Source: DASRWI01 sp035654655 (lineage in GTDB: Bacteria > Bacteroidota > Ignavibacteria > Ignavibacteriales > Ignavibacteriaceae). Taken from it: 64,000 nucleotides of DNA. The DNA lies in the NCBI GenBank assembly GCA_035654655.1, contig DASRWI010000043.1, positions 150,181 through 214,180 of the forward strand, given 5' to 3'. Positions 18,318 to 25,957 of this stretch are shown piece after piece (position 1 is the first letter of the stretch; every line of letters starts with the position of its first letter). Under the pieces are notes generated by a model. It did not search any database. It was not told the DNA's origin and saw only the letters and a list, made by a program, of their open reading frames with translations. Position numbers and translations under genes: made by a program.

Positions 18318-18587
18318 TTATTTTGCAGCAGGTGTACTTAAGCCGGTTAAATGTTTAGTTAAAGCAGATTTTTTTCTTGCTGCTGTATTTCTGTGAATTT
18401 TACCTTTTGTAGTACTTCTATCAAGAATAGCAACTGCTTCTTTGTATAATTTTTCTGCTTCTTCCTTTTCGGTAGCATTCATTGCTTTTCTTACATAAGT
18501 CTTCAATTTTGACTCTGCAATCTTATTCACATTCTTTTTCCTGGCGTTGGTACGTATTCTTTTCTTTGCCGATGGATGATTAGCCAT
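18318..18587 (-). CDS. rpsT: 30S ribosomal protein S20
   Basis: 89 residues, highly basic and helical, beginning MANHPSAKKRIRTNARKKNVN, the standard S20 N-terminus, with KGKIHRNTAARKKSALTKHL near the end. S20 binds 16S rRNA in the small subunit. It is monocistronic, with a clear promoter upstream and a terminator downstream. Confidence 0.97.
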   Translation of the reverse strand: MANHPSAKKRIRTNARKKNVNKIAESKLKTYVRKAMNATEKEEAEKLYKEAVAILDRSTTKGKIHRNTAARKKSALTKHLTGLSTPAAK

Positions 18588-18626
18588 TCTTAATAACCTT
18601 TGATAATCTTTTAAAAATTAAACTTA

Positions 18627-18655
18627 AATATAGGGATAATGTAGTTTTATGTCAA
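18627..18655 (-). promoter_or_regulatory. Sigma-70-like promoter of rpsT
   Basis: On the minus strand a perfect TTGACA (18655-18650) is followed after 17 bases by TATATT (18632-18627), about 40 bases upstream of the rpsT start. On the opposite strand, TATTTTTG at 18668-18675 is close to the Bacteroidetes -7 pattern TAnnTTTG and may serve queE; that second assignment is weak. Confidence 0.75.
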
Positions 18656-18696
18656 CTTATCATTTAGTATTTTTGCTGAAATAATTCCAGATTCCT

Positions 18697-19335
18697 ATGA
18701 TTAAAATAAACGAAATATTCTATTCTATACAAGGTGAAAGTACCTATGCAGGATTACCATGTGTATTCATCAGGTTAACATACTGCAATCTGCGCTGTAC
18801 TTATTGCGATACGGAATACGCCTTCTATGAAGGTACTGACTTTACAATTGAACAAATTTTGAATGAAATTAGTAAGTACAATTGCAAATTAATTGAAGTA
18901 ACCGGCGGTGAACCCTTAATGCAAGATGAATCACACCAGCTTATGGAAGCTCTTTGCAATGCCGGATATACTGTTCTACTTGAGACTGGAGGCAGCCTGC
19001 CGATTAACAAAGTTGACCCTCGGGTAAAAATTATTATGGACTTGAAAACACCATCTTCCGGTATGTTGAAGAAGAATAAGTATGATAATATCCAATTCCT
19101 TAAAAATACTGATGAAATAAAATTTGTTATCGGCTCTCGTGATGATTATGAGTGGGCTGTGGATGTCCTTGATACTTATAAGCTTACTGATAAATGTACA
19201 GTATTATTTTCTACGGTGTTCGATAAATTAAATATACGTGAATTAGCTGAATGGATTTTGAAGGATAATCTTAAAGTCCGTTTTCAATTGCAGATGCATA
19301 AGTTTATTTGGGAACCTGACAGAAAAGGAGTTTAA
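18697..19335 (+). CDS. queE: 7-carboxy-7-deazaguanine synthase
   Basis: 212 residues. SIQGESTYAGLPCVFIRLTYC precedes the radical-SAM cluster motif CNLRCTYCD (CX3CX2C, about residues 30-37), and VTGGEPLMQ supplies the SAM-binding GGE motif. QueE converts 6-carboxytetrahydropterin to 7-carboxy-7-deazaguanine in the queuosine pathway. It is the first gene of queE-queD-truA, all tRNA-modification functions, with two bases between queE and queD. Confidence 0.95.
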   Translation: MIKINEIFYSIQGESTYAGLPCVFIRLTYCNLRCTYCDTEYAFYEGTDFTIEQILNEISKYNCKLIEVTGGEPLMQDESHQLMEALCNAGYTVLLETGGSLPINKVDPRVKIIMDLKTPSSGMLKKNKYDNIQFLKNTDEIKFVIGSRDDYEWAVDVLDTYKLTDKCTVLFSTVFDKLNIRELAEWILKDNLKVRFQLQMHKFIWEPDRKGV

Positions 19336-19337
19336 TC

Positions 19338-19754
19338 TTGAGAATTGCTAAAGAATTTAATTGGGAAATGGGACATCGTCTTCCAAAGCATTTTGGTAAA
19401 TGCAAAAACATACACGGACACTCATACAAAATGTCAGTTGAGCTTGAGGGTGAAATTGACCCTAATACCGGAATGATAATGGATTACTATGATGTAAAGA
19501 AAATGGTTAATCCAATAGTAGAAGAACTTGACCACTGCTTTATGGTAAACTCAAAAGATAAAGATATAATTGCTTTCCTTGAAAAGGTGGATTCTAAAAA
19601 AGTTGTAGTGGATTTTGACTCAACTGTTGAAAACATTTGTATGTATATGCTTAATAAAATTAAGCAGGAGAATTTCCCATCCAACATTAAAAAATTAAAA
19701 GTAAGAATTTTTGAAACTTACGACGACTATGCAGAAGCTGAGGTTACTCTTTAA
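19338..19754 (+). CDS. queD: 6-carboxy-5,6,7,8-tetrahydropterin synthase
   Basis: 138 residues. The TTG start at 19338 is well supported by an AAGGAG site eight bases upstream and by homologous N-termini (RIAKEFNWEMGHRL). Zinc ligands are the histidine of MGHRL and the pair in NIHGHSY, preceded by the catalytic cysteine of GKCKN; LDHCFM and a C-terminal EVTL complete the family pattern. QueD makes carboxytetrahydropterin from dihydroneopterin triphosphate, the QueE substrate. Its stop overlaps the truA start by one base. Confidence 0.94.
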   Translation: MRIAKEFNWEMGHRLPKHFGKCKNIHGHSYKMSVELEGEIDPNTGMIMDYYDVKKMVNPIVEELDHCFMVNSKDKDIIAFLEKVDSKKVVVDFDSTVENICMYMLNKIKQENFPSNIKKLKVRIFETYDDYAEAEVTL

Positions 19755-20542
19755 TGGCAAGATTTAAAGTATATCTTGAATACGAAGGAACAAGATATAG
19801 CGGCTGGCAGATGCAGCCAAATGCAAAGACAATACAAGGGACAATAATTTCAGCCTGCGAAAAAATTTTCAAAGACCAAAAAATTGTTTTTCAGGGAAGC
19901 GGAAGAACAGATGCAGGAGTACACGCACTCCTTCAGGTTGCACACCTTGATGTTAAAACAATGCTTGCTCCTGAAATAATAAAACTAAAGCTGAATGACT
20001 CACTCCCCTATGATATAAACATACTTGAAGTTGAAAAGACCAATGCAGAATTCCATTCACGACACGATGCACTCTCACGTTCCTATCTATATTATATAGC
20101 AAAACAAAGAACAGCATTCGGAAAGAACTACGTCTGGTGGATAAAAGATAAATTGAATGTAAATGCAATGATAAGTGCATCTCAGTTATTTAAAGGTATG
20201 CACGACTTTGTTTCATTTGCCGATGAAGATAAAACAGAAAAATCCACTAAGGTATTATTAGAAGGAATAGAAATTCTTGAAGATGAAAATTCAATCATCA
20301 TAAAAATAAAAGGTTCACACTTCCTCTGGAAAATGGTAAGGAGAATAGTTGGGGTGTTAGTTGAAGTTGGAAGAGGAAGAAAGAATGAAAAAGATATATA
20401 CAGATATTTAAACAGCAAATCCAAAGAACCCGCAGAATACACTGCTCCCCCATCAGGATTATTTCTTCAAAACGTAGGATACAAAGAAGAAAAGAAACAA
20501 AGAAAAATTAATTCAATGTCAACGAGCTTGTTTAGGTTTTAA
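19754..20542 (+). CDS. truA: tRNA pseudouridine synthase A
   Basis: 262 residues. The catalytic motif GSGRTDAGVHA (about 52-62) contains the essential aspartate; YEGTRYSGWQMQP and FLWKMVRRIVGVLVEVG are further TruA hallmarks. TruA makes pseudouridine at positions 38-40 of tRNA. It is translationally coupled to queD. The last 29 codons (20454-20541) are duplicated at 21923-22010 beyond the next gene. Confidence 0.95.
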   Translation: MARFKVYLEYEGTRYSGWQMQPNAKTIQGTIISACEKIFKDQKIVFQGSGRTDAGVHALLQVAHLDVKTMLAPEIIKLKLNDSLPYDINILEVEKTNAEFHSRHDALSRSYLYYIAKQRTAFGKNYVWWIKDKLNVNAMISASQLFKGMHDFVSFADEDKTEKSTKVLLEGIEILEDENSIIIKIKGSHFLWKMVRRIVGVLVEVGRGRKNEKDIYRYLNSKSKEPAEYTAPPSGLFLQNVGYKEEKKQRKINSMSTSLFRF

Positions 20543-20557
20543 ATAAACATTATAAAG

Positions 20558-20592
20558 GTGTCTTTGCGAGGAGTTCTACGACGAAGCAATCT
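20558..20592 (+). repeat. Dispersed palindromic repeat, TGTC...ATCT family, copy 1
   Basis: The segment begins TGTCTTTGCGAGGAG and ends CGACGAAGCAATCT. It has the same termini as the copies at 25921, 36007, 36095, 63236 and 63308. The end pairing is TTGC with GCAA. It lies between truA and the first T9SS cargo gene. Confidence 0.7.
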
Positions 20593-20639
20593 ATGGCCTC
20601 CCACTTAGCAGTAAGAATGCTTGTAATAATTAAGTTTTT

Positions 20640-21920
20640 TTGTTAAGTTATCATCAACTACTTATTATTAAATTGAAAATATTATTATTCATATTATTAA
20701 TAGTTTCTTCCTCTCTGAATGCTCAATGGTATGTTCATCCATTCAAAATTTCCAGCGTAGAATATAATGATATCTTTTTTATTGAAAATTATGGATGGAT
20801 AGTTGGTACTAACGGAACTATATTAAGTACATCAGATAAAGGTCTAAATTGGATTCAACAGGCCGCACCTACTACAAAAAAGTTAAAGTCAGTTTTCTTC
20901 CTTAACAATCGATATGGTTATATAGTTGGTGACAGCGGAACTTTTCTAAAAACCTCAAATAGAGGTGAGGAATGGGTACAGCAACAAATAAATTTCCAAA
21001 ATGATTTATATAATGTTCAATTTATTGATTCCCTTAATGGATTCATTAGTGGTAGAGATTTGGTAATTAAAAGTACAGATGGTGGAGCATCCTGGTCTTA
21101 TCTATTTAATAAATCAGATTATTTTTATGGAATGTATTGGTTAAACAAAGATACAGGATTTATTGCCACTGATACTATAATTCAATTTGCCAGAACTGCA
21201 TTATTAAAAACTACCAATGGAGGGACAAACTGGTATACTCCTTCACTTGAACAATTCAATGAACTCAATTTATACTATGAAATAAAATTTAAAGATAATG
21301 TAGGGTATGTTCTTGGAGAAGATTTTTTAATTTGGAAATCTACTGATTTTGGAGAATCCTGGAAGCTCAAAACGCAACCTTTTGCATCTAACTACTATTC
21401 TATTGATTTTATTGATACATCATATATATGGGCTGTGGGTAAGACTTCAATAAAATATTCATCTAATGGAGGTTCTAACTGGAATGAACAAAATATATTA
21501 AATAGAAACTTCGTAGATAAATGTAATTCAATTTGGATGTTTGATTCACTTAATGGTTTTATTGTTGGATTAGCAGATGCTGATACATCTTTTGGATTAA
21601 TACTTACTACATCCAATGGTGGAATAACTTCAATTAGTGAAAATACCAAAAATGTAGATAAAAATTTTTCTATCGAGTGTTATCCAAATCCTTTTAATAC
21701 CACTACTACTATTTGTTACTCATTACTAAAAAGTGGTTTTACAACTCTAAAGGTTTATGATATACTTGGAAGAGAAATAACTACTTTGGTGAATGAAGAT
21801 AAATCAGAAGGAAGTTATTTGATTGAATACAATGCTTCAAAACTTTCTTCTGGAGTTTACTTTTATTCCTTGACTACAGGCAGTTTTTCTATGAATAAAA
21901 AAATGATTTTGATGAAGTAG
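20640..21920 (+). CDS. T9SS-sorted YCF48/BNR-repeat protein
   Basis: Up to 426 residues. A signal peptide (KILLFILLIVSSSLNAQ) is followed by YCF48-like propeller repeats (GWIVGTNGTILSTSDKGLNWI, YGYIVGDSGTFLKTSNRGEEW). A type A T9SS sorting domain forms the last 80 residues (CYPNPFNTTTTI ... SSGVYFYSL ... KKMILMK). It should be exported across both membranes and released or anchored at the surface. Both candidate starts are TTG (20640 and 20673) without a good ribosome site; the second places lysine directly before the signal core. The gene lies between truA and a copy of the truA tail, indicating an insertion or rearrangement. Confidence 0.8.
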   Translation: MLSYHQLLIIKLKILLFILLIVSSSLNAQWYVHPFKISSVEYNDIFFIENYGWIVGTNGTILSTSDKGLNWIQQAAPTTKKLKSVFFLNNRYGYIVGDSGTFLKTSNRGEEWVQQQINFQNDLYNVQFIDSLNGFISGRDLVIKSTDGGASWSYLFNKSDYFYGMYWLNKDTGFIATDTIIQFARTALLKTTNGGTNWYTPSLEQFNELNLYYEIKFKDNVGYVLGEDFLIWKSTDFGESWKLKTQPFASNYYSIDFIDTSYIWAVGKTSIKYSSNGGSNWNEQNILNRNFVDKCNSIWMFDSLNGFIVGLADADTSFGLILTTSNGGITSISENTKNVDKNFSIECYPNPFNTTTTICYSLLKSGFTTLKVYDILGREITTLVNEDKSEGSYLIEYNASKLSSGVYFYSLTTGSFSMNKKMILMK

Positions 21921-21922
21921 TA

Positions 21923-22010
21923 CAGGACTGTTTCTTCAAAATGTAGAATACAAAGAAGAAAAGAAGCAAAGAAAAATCAATTCAATGTCAACGAGCTTGT
22001 TTAGGTTTTA
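21923..22010 (+). pseudogene. Duplicated 3' end of truA
   Basis: 88 bases align without gaps to 20454-20541, with six differences, all transitions. Read in the truA frame, five of the six are synonymous (both changes of a TTA/CTG leucine codon, AAC/AAT, AAA/AAG, ATT/ATC) and one changes Gly to Glu. The copy ends exactly at the stop codon TAG/TAA region. The rest of the gene is absent. The pattern suggests a remnant of a diverged truA allele, not a neutral decaying duplicate. Confidence 0.85.
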
Positions 22011-22175
22011 GATATGAATATTTTTTAAGTGGCCTTGCAAACTAAATTTTATTTAATTAAGTTTTAGTGGCATTATCATAAATCATTTTGATTTTGTTAG
22101 AGGGAATGTTTGAAAGGTTTGATTATATAAGCGGTATCTTACGAAGCCCCTTTTATATTAGCTGTCATTGAAGGG

Positions 22176-22199
22176 AAAAACCAATGTCTTATGGTTTTT
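22176..22199 (+). terminator. Weak hairpin with T-run
   Basis: AAAAACCA (22176-22183) pairs with TGGTTTTT (22192-22199) around an eight-base loop, followed by further T residues. It could terminate transcripts from the upstream T9SS gene. The stem is short. Confidence 0.4.
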
Positions 22200-22337
22200 T
22201 TAGTTTTCACTTTTTTTTAAGGGATACTTTTCTTAAAGCATCTAAAATAGAATTATTTTATTCCTATCCTTATTCTTCTAATTACTTCTATAAAAATTTT
22301 AATAAAATCATTTCTTCTTCAAAATTAAAGGTTAATT

Positions 22338-24068
22338 ATGTTTAAGATTAGCTTTATGTTTTTATTTATTGCTTATTCTTTAGTTAATATAGCTCAAACT
22401 AATCTTAATGCTGAGATAGAACGTTTAAAGCAAAATCCAGATGTAAAGGTTGAGTATCTTAATAATGATAGAATTCAAGTCAACTATGGTGATTTTGGAA
22501 AAAGAATATTTTATGTAGGAAAAAACTCAAATGGATTAACCTTAAACAAAGATATACCACGTTTTGTTTTTAATGTTTGGGAACTTGATACTTCTCAATT
22601 TGCTTATAAATTTTCTTTGTGGCAGGAGGTACCTATAACAAAATCTATATTTAATCAAGTTATTGGTGATGTGAATAATAATGGAAAACTTGAATTGTAT
22701 GGAGCAAAAAAAGAGTTTTACAAAAATTGGTCAGAAGTATATTGTTATGAACAAGATAATAATGGATTATTCACTCAAGTTTATAGATATCCTTCAAACA
22801 CAATAATTCCTAAAAATATTTTTGATATAAATAATGATAATAATAATGAGTTACATATTCTTTGTACACATTACGATTCAGTTTGGGGAGGCAACGTACA
22901 CGATCAAACTTTTTTTACTCAGCCAAATGATGATTCATTAGCGACGAAGTATTTTTTTGATTATAATATTTATAGAGGAGGAGGTTTATATATTCAATTA
23001 AATGATTTTAATGTAGGTGATTTTGATAAGGATTCTATAAATGAAGCAGTTTTTTATAACTTTATGCCACCAGAAATTTGGGTGACAAAATTCAATTTTA
23101 TGCAATTAACTTTTGATTCCATTTTAGCTTTTCCAACTAAAACCATACCAGGTTTGGGGGTTGAAGAAATAAAAGGATTTAAAATTAGTGATTTTGATAA
23201 TGATAACAATACAGATATTTTATACTCAAGTGTTTATGGTAACATTTATATTCTTGAAAATAAAGGTGTGGATAGTTATTCCTTAAATTGGGAAGGAACA
23301 ACAGGTGTTTATAACTCTTATTTATCATTCTTAACGAATGATATCGATGGAAATGGGAAAAAAGAGTTTTGGGTTGGTGGGCAAAATTTATCAGAAAACT
23401 ATTCCCGTTTAGTTTGTTTTGAATATACTGAGGATAATCAATATATAGCTGTAACTGAAATTGAATTTACAAATTTTGCTGCTTTATCTGAACAATTAGG
23501 AGGGACCATTGATATTGATAATGATGGAAGAGAAGAAATTTATTATTCGTTAAGTAATGGTTTAATAATTTTAAAATTTACAGGGACACCAAATAACCCA
23601 AATTATGAAATCAATTTTTTCAAACTATTTAATTACAATGTTAATAGTTCCTTGTTATATCAATTTTCTAATTCAAATCCTCTACTTTTCCTTTCGATTT
23701 ACCATGCTCAGAATAATGACACAAAGCATTCAACTTTAGTATTAAAAAAAGAGACTGTTTCTGCAATAGAGGAAGTGCTTAATAATCAAGTTAACTTTAA
23801 CTTATCCAATAATTACCCTAATCCTTTTAACTCAACAACAACAATAAAGTTCAATATTTCAAAAAGCGAAAACATAAAAATTATAGTCTATAACTTTTTG
23901 GGGGAAGCAATATCAATCATACTTAATCAAGCCCTTGAAAGAGGAGAACATACAGTAACTTGGAACGGGAAAGATAAAAATAATAATGATGTTCCAAGTG
24001 GTATTTATTTCATTTCTTTGGAGACTAATAGTTTCCATAAAACAATTAAAACTACTTTATTAAAATGA
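22338..24068 (+). CDS. T9SS-sorted FG-GAP/VCBS-like repeat protein
   Basis: 576 residues. The signal peptide (MFKISFMFLFIAYSLVNIAQ) is followed by repeats with calcium-loop-like cores (VIGDVNNNGKLELYGA, VGDFDKDSINEAVF, ISDFDNDNNTDILYS, NDIDGNGKKEFWVG, IDIDNDGREEIYYS), the FG-GAP/VCBS pattern of a seven-bladed propeller. The last 90 residues form a T9SS tail (NNYPNPFNSTTTIKF) merged with a FlgD-like core (WNGKDKNNNDVPSGIYFISL). It is probably secreted. The next gene follows seven bases later with its own GAGGGAA site, so the two are cotranscribed. Confidence 0.82.
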   Translation: MFKISFMFLFIAYSLVNIAQTNLNAEIERLKQNPDVKVEYLNNDRIQVNYGDFGKRIFYVGKNSNGLTLNKDIPRFVFNVWELDTSQFAYKFSLWQEVPITKSIFNQVIGDVNNNGKLELYGAKKEFYKNWSEVYCYEQDNNGLFTQVYRYPSNTIIPKNIFDINNDNNNELHILCTHYDSVWGGNVHDQTFFTQPNDDSLATKYFFDYNIYRGGGLYIQLNDFNVGDFDKDSINEAVFYNFMPPEIWVTKFNFMQLTFDSILAFPTKTIPGLGVEEIKGFKISDFDNDNNTDILYSSVYGNIYILENKGVDSYSLNWEGTTGVYNSYLSFLTNDIDGNGKKEFWVGGQNLSENYSRLVCFEYTEDNQYIAVTEIEFTNFAALSEQLGGTIDIDNDGREEIYYSLSNGLIILKFTGTPNNPNYEINFFKLFNYNVNSSLLYQFSNSNPLLFLSIYHAQNNDTKHSTLVLKKETVSAIEEVLNNQVNFNLSNNYPNPFNSTTTIKFNISKSENIKIIVYNFLGEAISIILNQALERGEHTVTWNGKDKNNNDVPSGIYFISLETNSFHKTIKTTLLK

Positions 24069-24075
24069 GGGAATT

Positions 24076-25787
24076 ATGAAAAATTTCTTATTTGTTCTTG
24101 TTTTATTATTTACTATTAACTGCTTTTCTCAACAATCTGGTTGGAAAACAACAAAAACCTCCAATATCAATGTGTCAACTGCTCAAATTGTAGAGGCTTT
24201 TTCTAATAGTTTTGGCAATAACTTAATAGTTCAAAAAAGTGATGGTTCTCTTATTTATTATGTTGTAAATCCTTCTACAGGACAAGCAATAAATTCATTA
24301 ACTTTAGAAAGTAATGGTGTATCTTTAGCAAATATTACTGGAAATATAAATACATCTTATATTGTATATAAAAAAATAATCAAATAAATTTTAAAATAAC
24401 TACTAATGCTGGAACTTCATGGAGTTCTATTGCAAATTTAGATTTAGGAATAACTTCATTAGATATTGTATTTTTTAATAATGCCCTATATTTATCTTAT
24501 GGATTAAACAATCTTGTATATTTTCGCAAATACATCTATCAATCTTGGAGTGAACCATATCCAGTTACAGGCACAGAAAATGGCTATAATCCTAGAATAG
24601 AAGTATCACCAAATGAAAATAAATTATTTGTAGCTTATCAAACCGGGCCAAGTATAAAATCAAGAGAATATATTATAAGTGAAAATAGTTGGAGTTCTAT
24701 TCAAGTATTAAGTAGTAATCTTTATCTGCAAACATTAGCAGGTTTTGGAGTTGATGAAAGTAGAATTTATCTATATTATTCTGATGTAGAAATTGAACCA
24801 GATTGGAATTATGTTTTCCATAGTAAAACCATAAATAAAGATGGTTACTACTTAGAAAATGAAATGTTTGAACATTATAATCCTACATCTTATATTCAAA
24901 CCACAACAACAGGGGATAATAGAATTCATGCGGCTTGGTGGTTCAGAGGTGTATTGGATTATGAAGGTTATAGTAACTATGGCATAGATGAGACTTCAGT
25001 TGTTCCCGGCTTAATTCATGATTACTATGATGATGAAGGAAATTTATCTGAAGAGAATATTGATAATGGTTTTGATGAATATTCTTTTACAGATATTTCA
25101 TCAACTACTAATGATTTATTTGTAATATGGAAATCACCATCTTCTAGTTATTTAAAATTCCGCCAATATGACACCTATCCTGCAAATCCATCTAGCTTAA
25201 CTATGTCATCTTATAATGGTCATCCAAAATTAACTTGGAGTAAGAATCCCGATGCTGACTTAGATTATTATAGAATATATAAAAAGAAAGGTTCCGGTAG
25301 TTACACTTTATATGCTACAGTATCTGGCTCAGCGAATACAGAGTATGTAGATAATGAAGAAATGGTAGTTACTGGTCCAAGAATTGCAAATGAAGTTGAT
25401 GTTTATTATGTAGTTACTGCTAAAGATTTAGGAGGTCTCGAATCTTCATATTCTAATTCAGTAACAACAAGAATTTCTGTTGATCCACCTGAAAAACAAG
25501 GAAATGACTTTGATAAACCAATTACTTTTTCACTTAATCAGAATTATCCAAACCCATTTAATCCAAATACAACAATAGAATACTCTATTCCTGAAAGACA
25601 ATATGTATCTTTAAAAATATACAATAGTATTGGTAAGGAAGTCTTTACATTAGTAAATGAAGTTAAAGAAGCAGGCAACTATAAAGTTAATTTCAATTCA
25701 GATGCCAATTTTCCTTCTGGGATTTACTTCTATAAAATTAATGCAGGTAGTTTTAATAAAGTAAAGAAAATGATTTTGATGAAGTAA
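24076..25787 (+). pseudogene. T9SS-sorted secreted protein, frameshifted at an A7 run
   Basis: The first frame (24076-24387) encodes a signal peptide (MKNFLFVLVLLFTINCFSQQ) and stops early. Reading shifts by -1 at the seven-A run 24370-24376, and the second frame is then open from 24372 to 25787. Together they would encode one chain of about 570 residues. The second part contains a fibronectin-like segment (PSSLTMSSYNGHPKLTWSKN, about 430) and a full T9SS tail (NYPNPFNPNTTIEY ... FPSGIYFYKI ... KKMILMK). The second part has no ribosome site of its own at the ATG 24864. Explanations are a one-base deletion, a homopolymer sequencing error, or slippage at the A-run restoring the frame. Confidence 0.8.
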
Positions 25788-25848
25788 ATGAATTTTGCAA
25801 ACCAGCGGTTTGCTTCAGTAGTAGAAAAAATTAATGATCTTATTTCCT

Positions 25849-25874
25849 CCCCTTCCCTCATCATAGGGAAGGGG
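25849..25874. repeat. Inverted repeat between T9SS block and uvrB
   Basis: CCCCTTCCCT (25849-25858) is the exact complement of AGGGAAGGGG (25865-25874), with a six-base loop. A smaller GCAAACC/GGTTTGC stem lies at 25797-25813. Neither has a T-run. GC content is well above the neighbourhood, suggesting an intergenic repeat and not a simple terminator. Confidence 0.6.
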
Positions 25875-25920
25875 TAGGCTTGTCCCTTTGGGAGGGATGG
25901 GTAACAATACCTTTAAAAAT

Positions 25921-25949
25921 GAGATTGCGACGCTTTGATCGCAATGACA
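25921..25949 (-). repeat. Dispersed palindromic repeat, TGTC...ATCTC family, copy 2
   Basis: On the minus strand the element begins TGTCATTGCGA and ends TCGCAATCTC. It has a perfect seven-base terminal stem (ATTGCGA with TCGCAAT) and is the shortest copy. It lies eight bases beyond the uvrB stop. Confidence 0.75.
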
Positions 25950-25957
25950 GTACTTGA

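Larger units (their letters stand above)
21921..22337. other. Intergenic stretch with truA-tail remnant
   Basis: This 417-base stretch holds no complete gene. It contains the 88-base copy of the truA 3' end (21923-22010) and a weak hairpin (22176-22199). An AT-rich leader with an AAAGG ribosome site precedes the gene at 22338. No RNA gene or transposase fragment was recognised. Confidence 0.6.

Noticed and set aside
24864..25787. Independent gene starting at the ATG 24864
   Set aside because: No ribosome site or signal peptide, and the same frame is open and coherent back to 24372, joining the upstream signal-peptide frame at the A-run.
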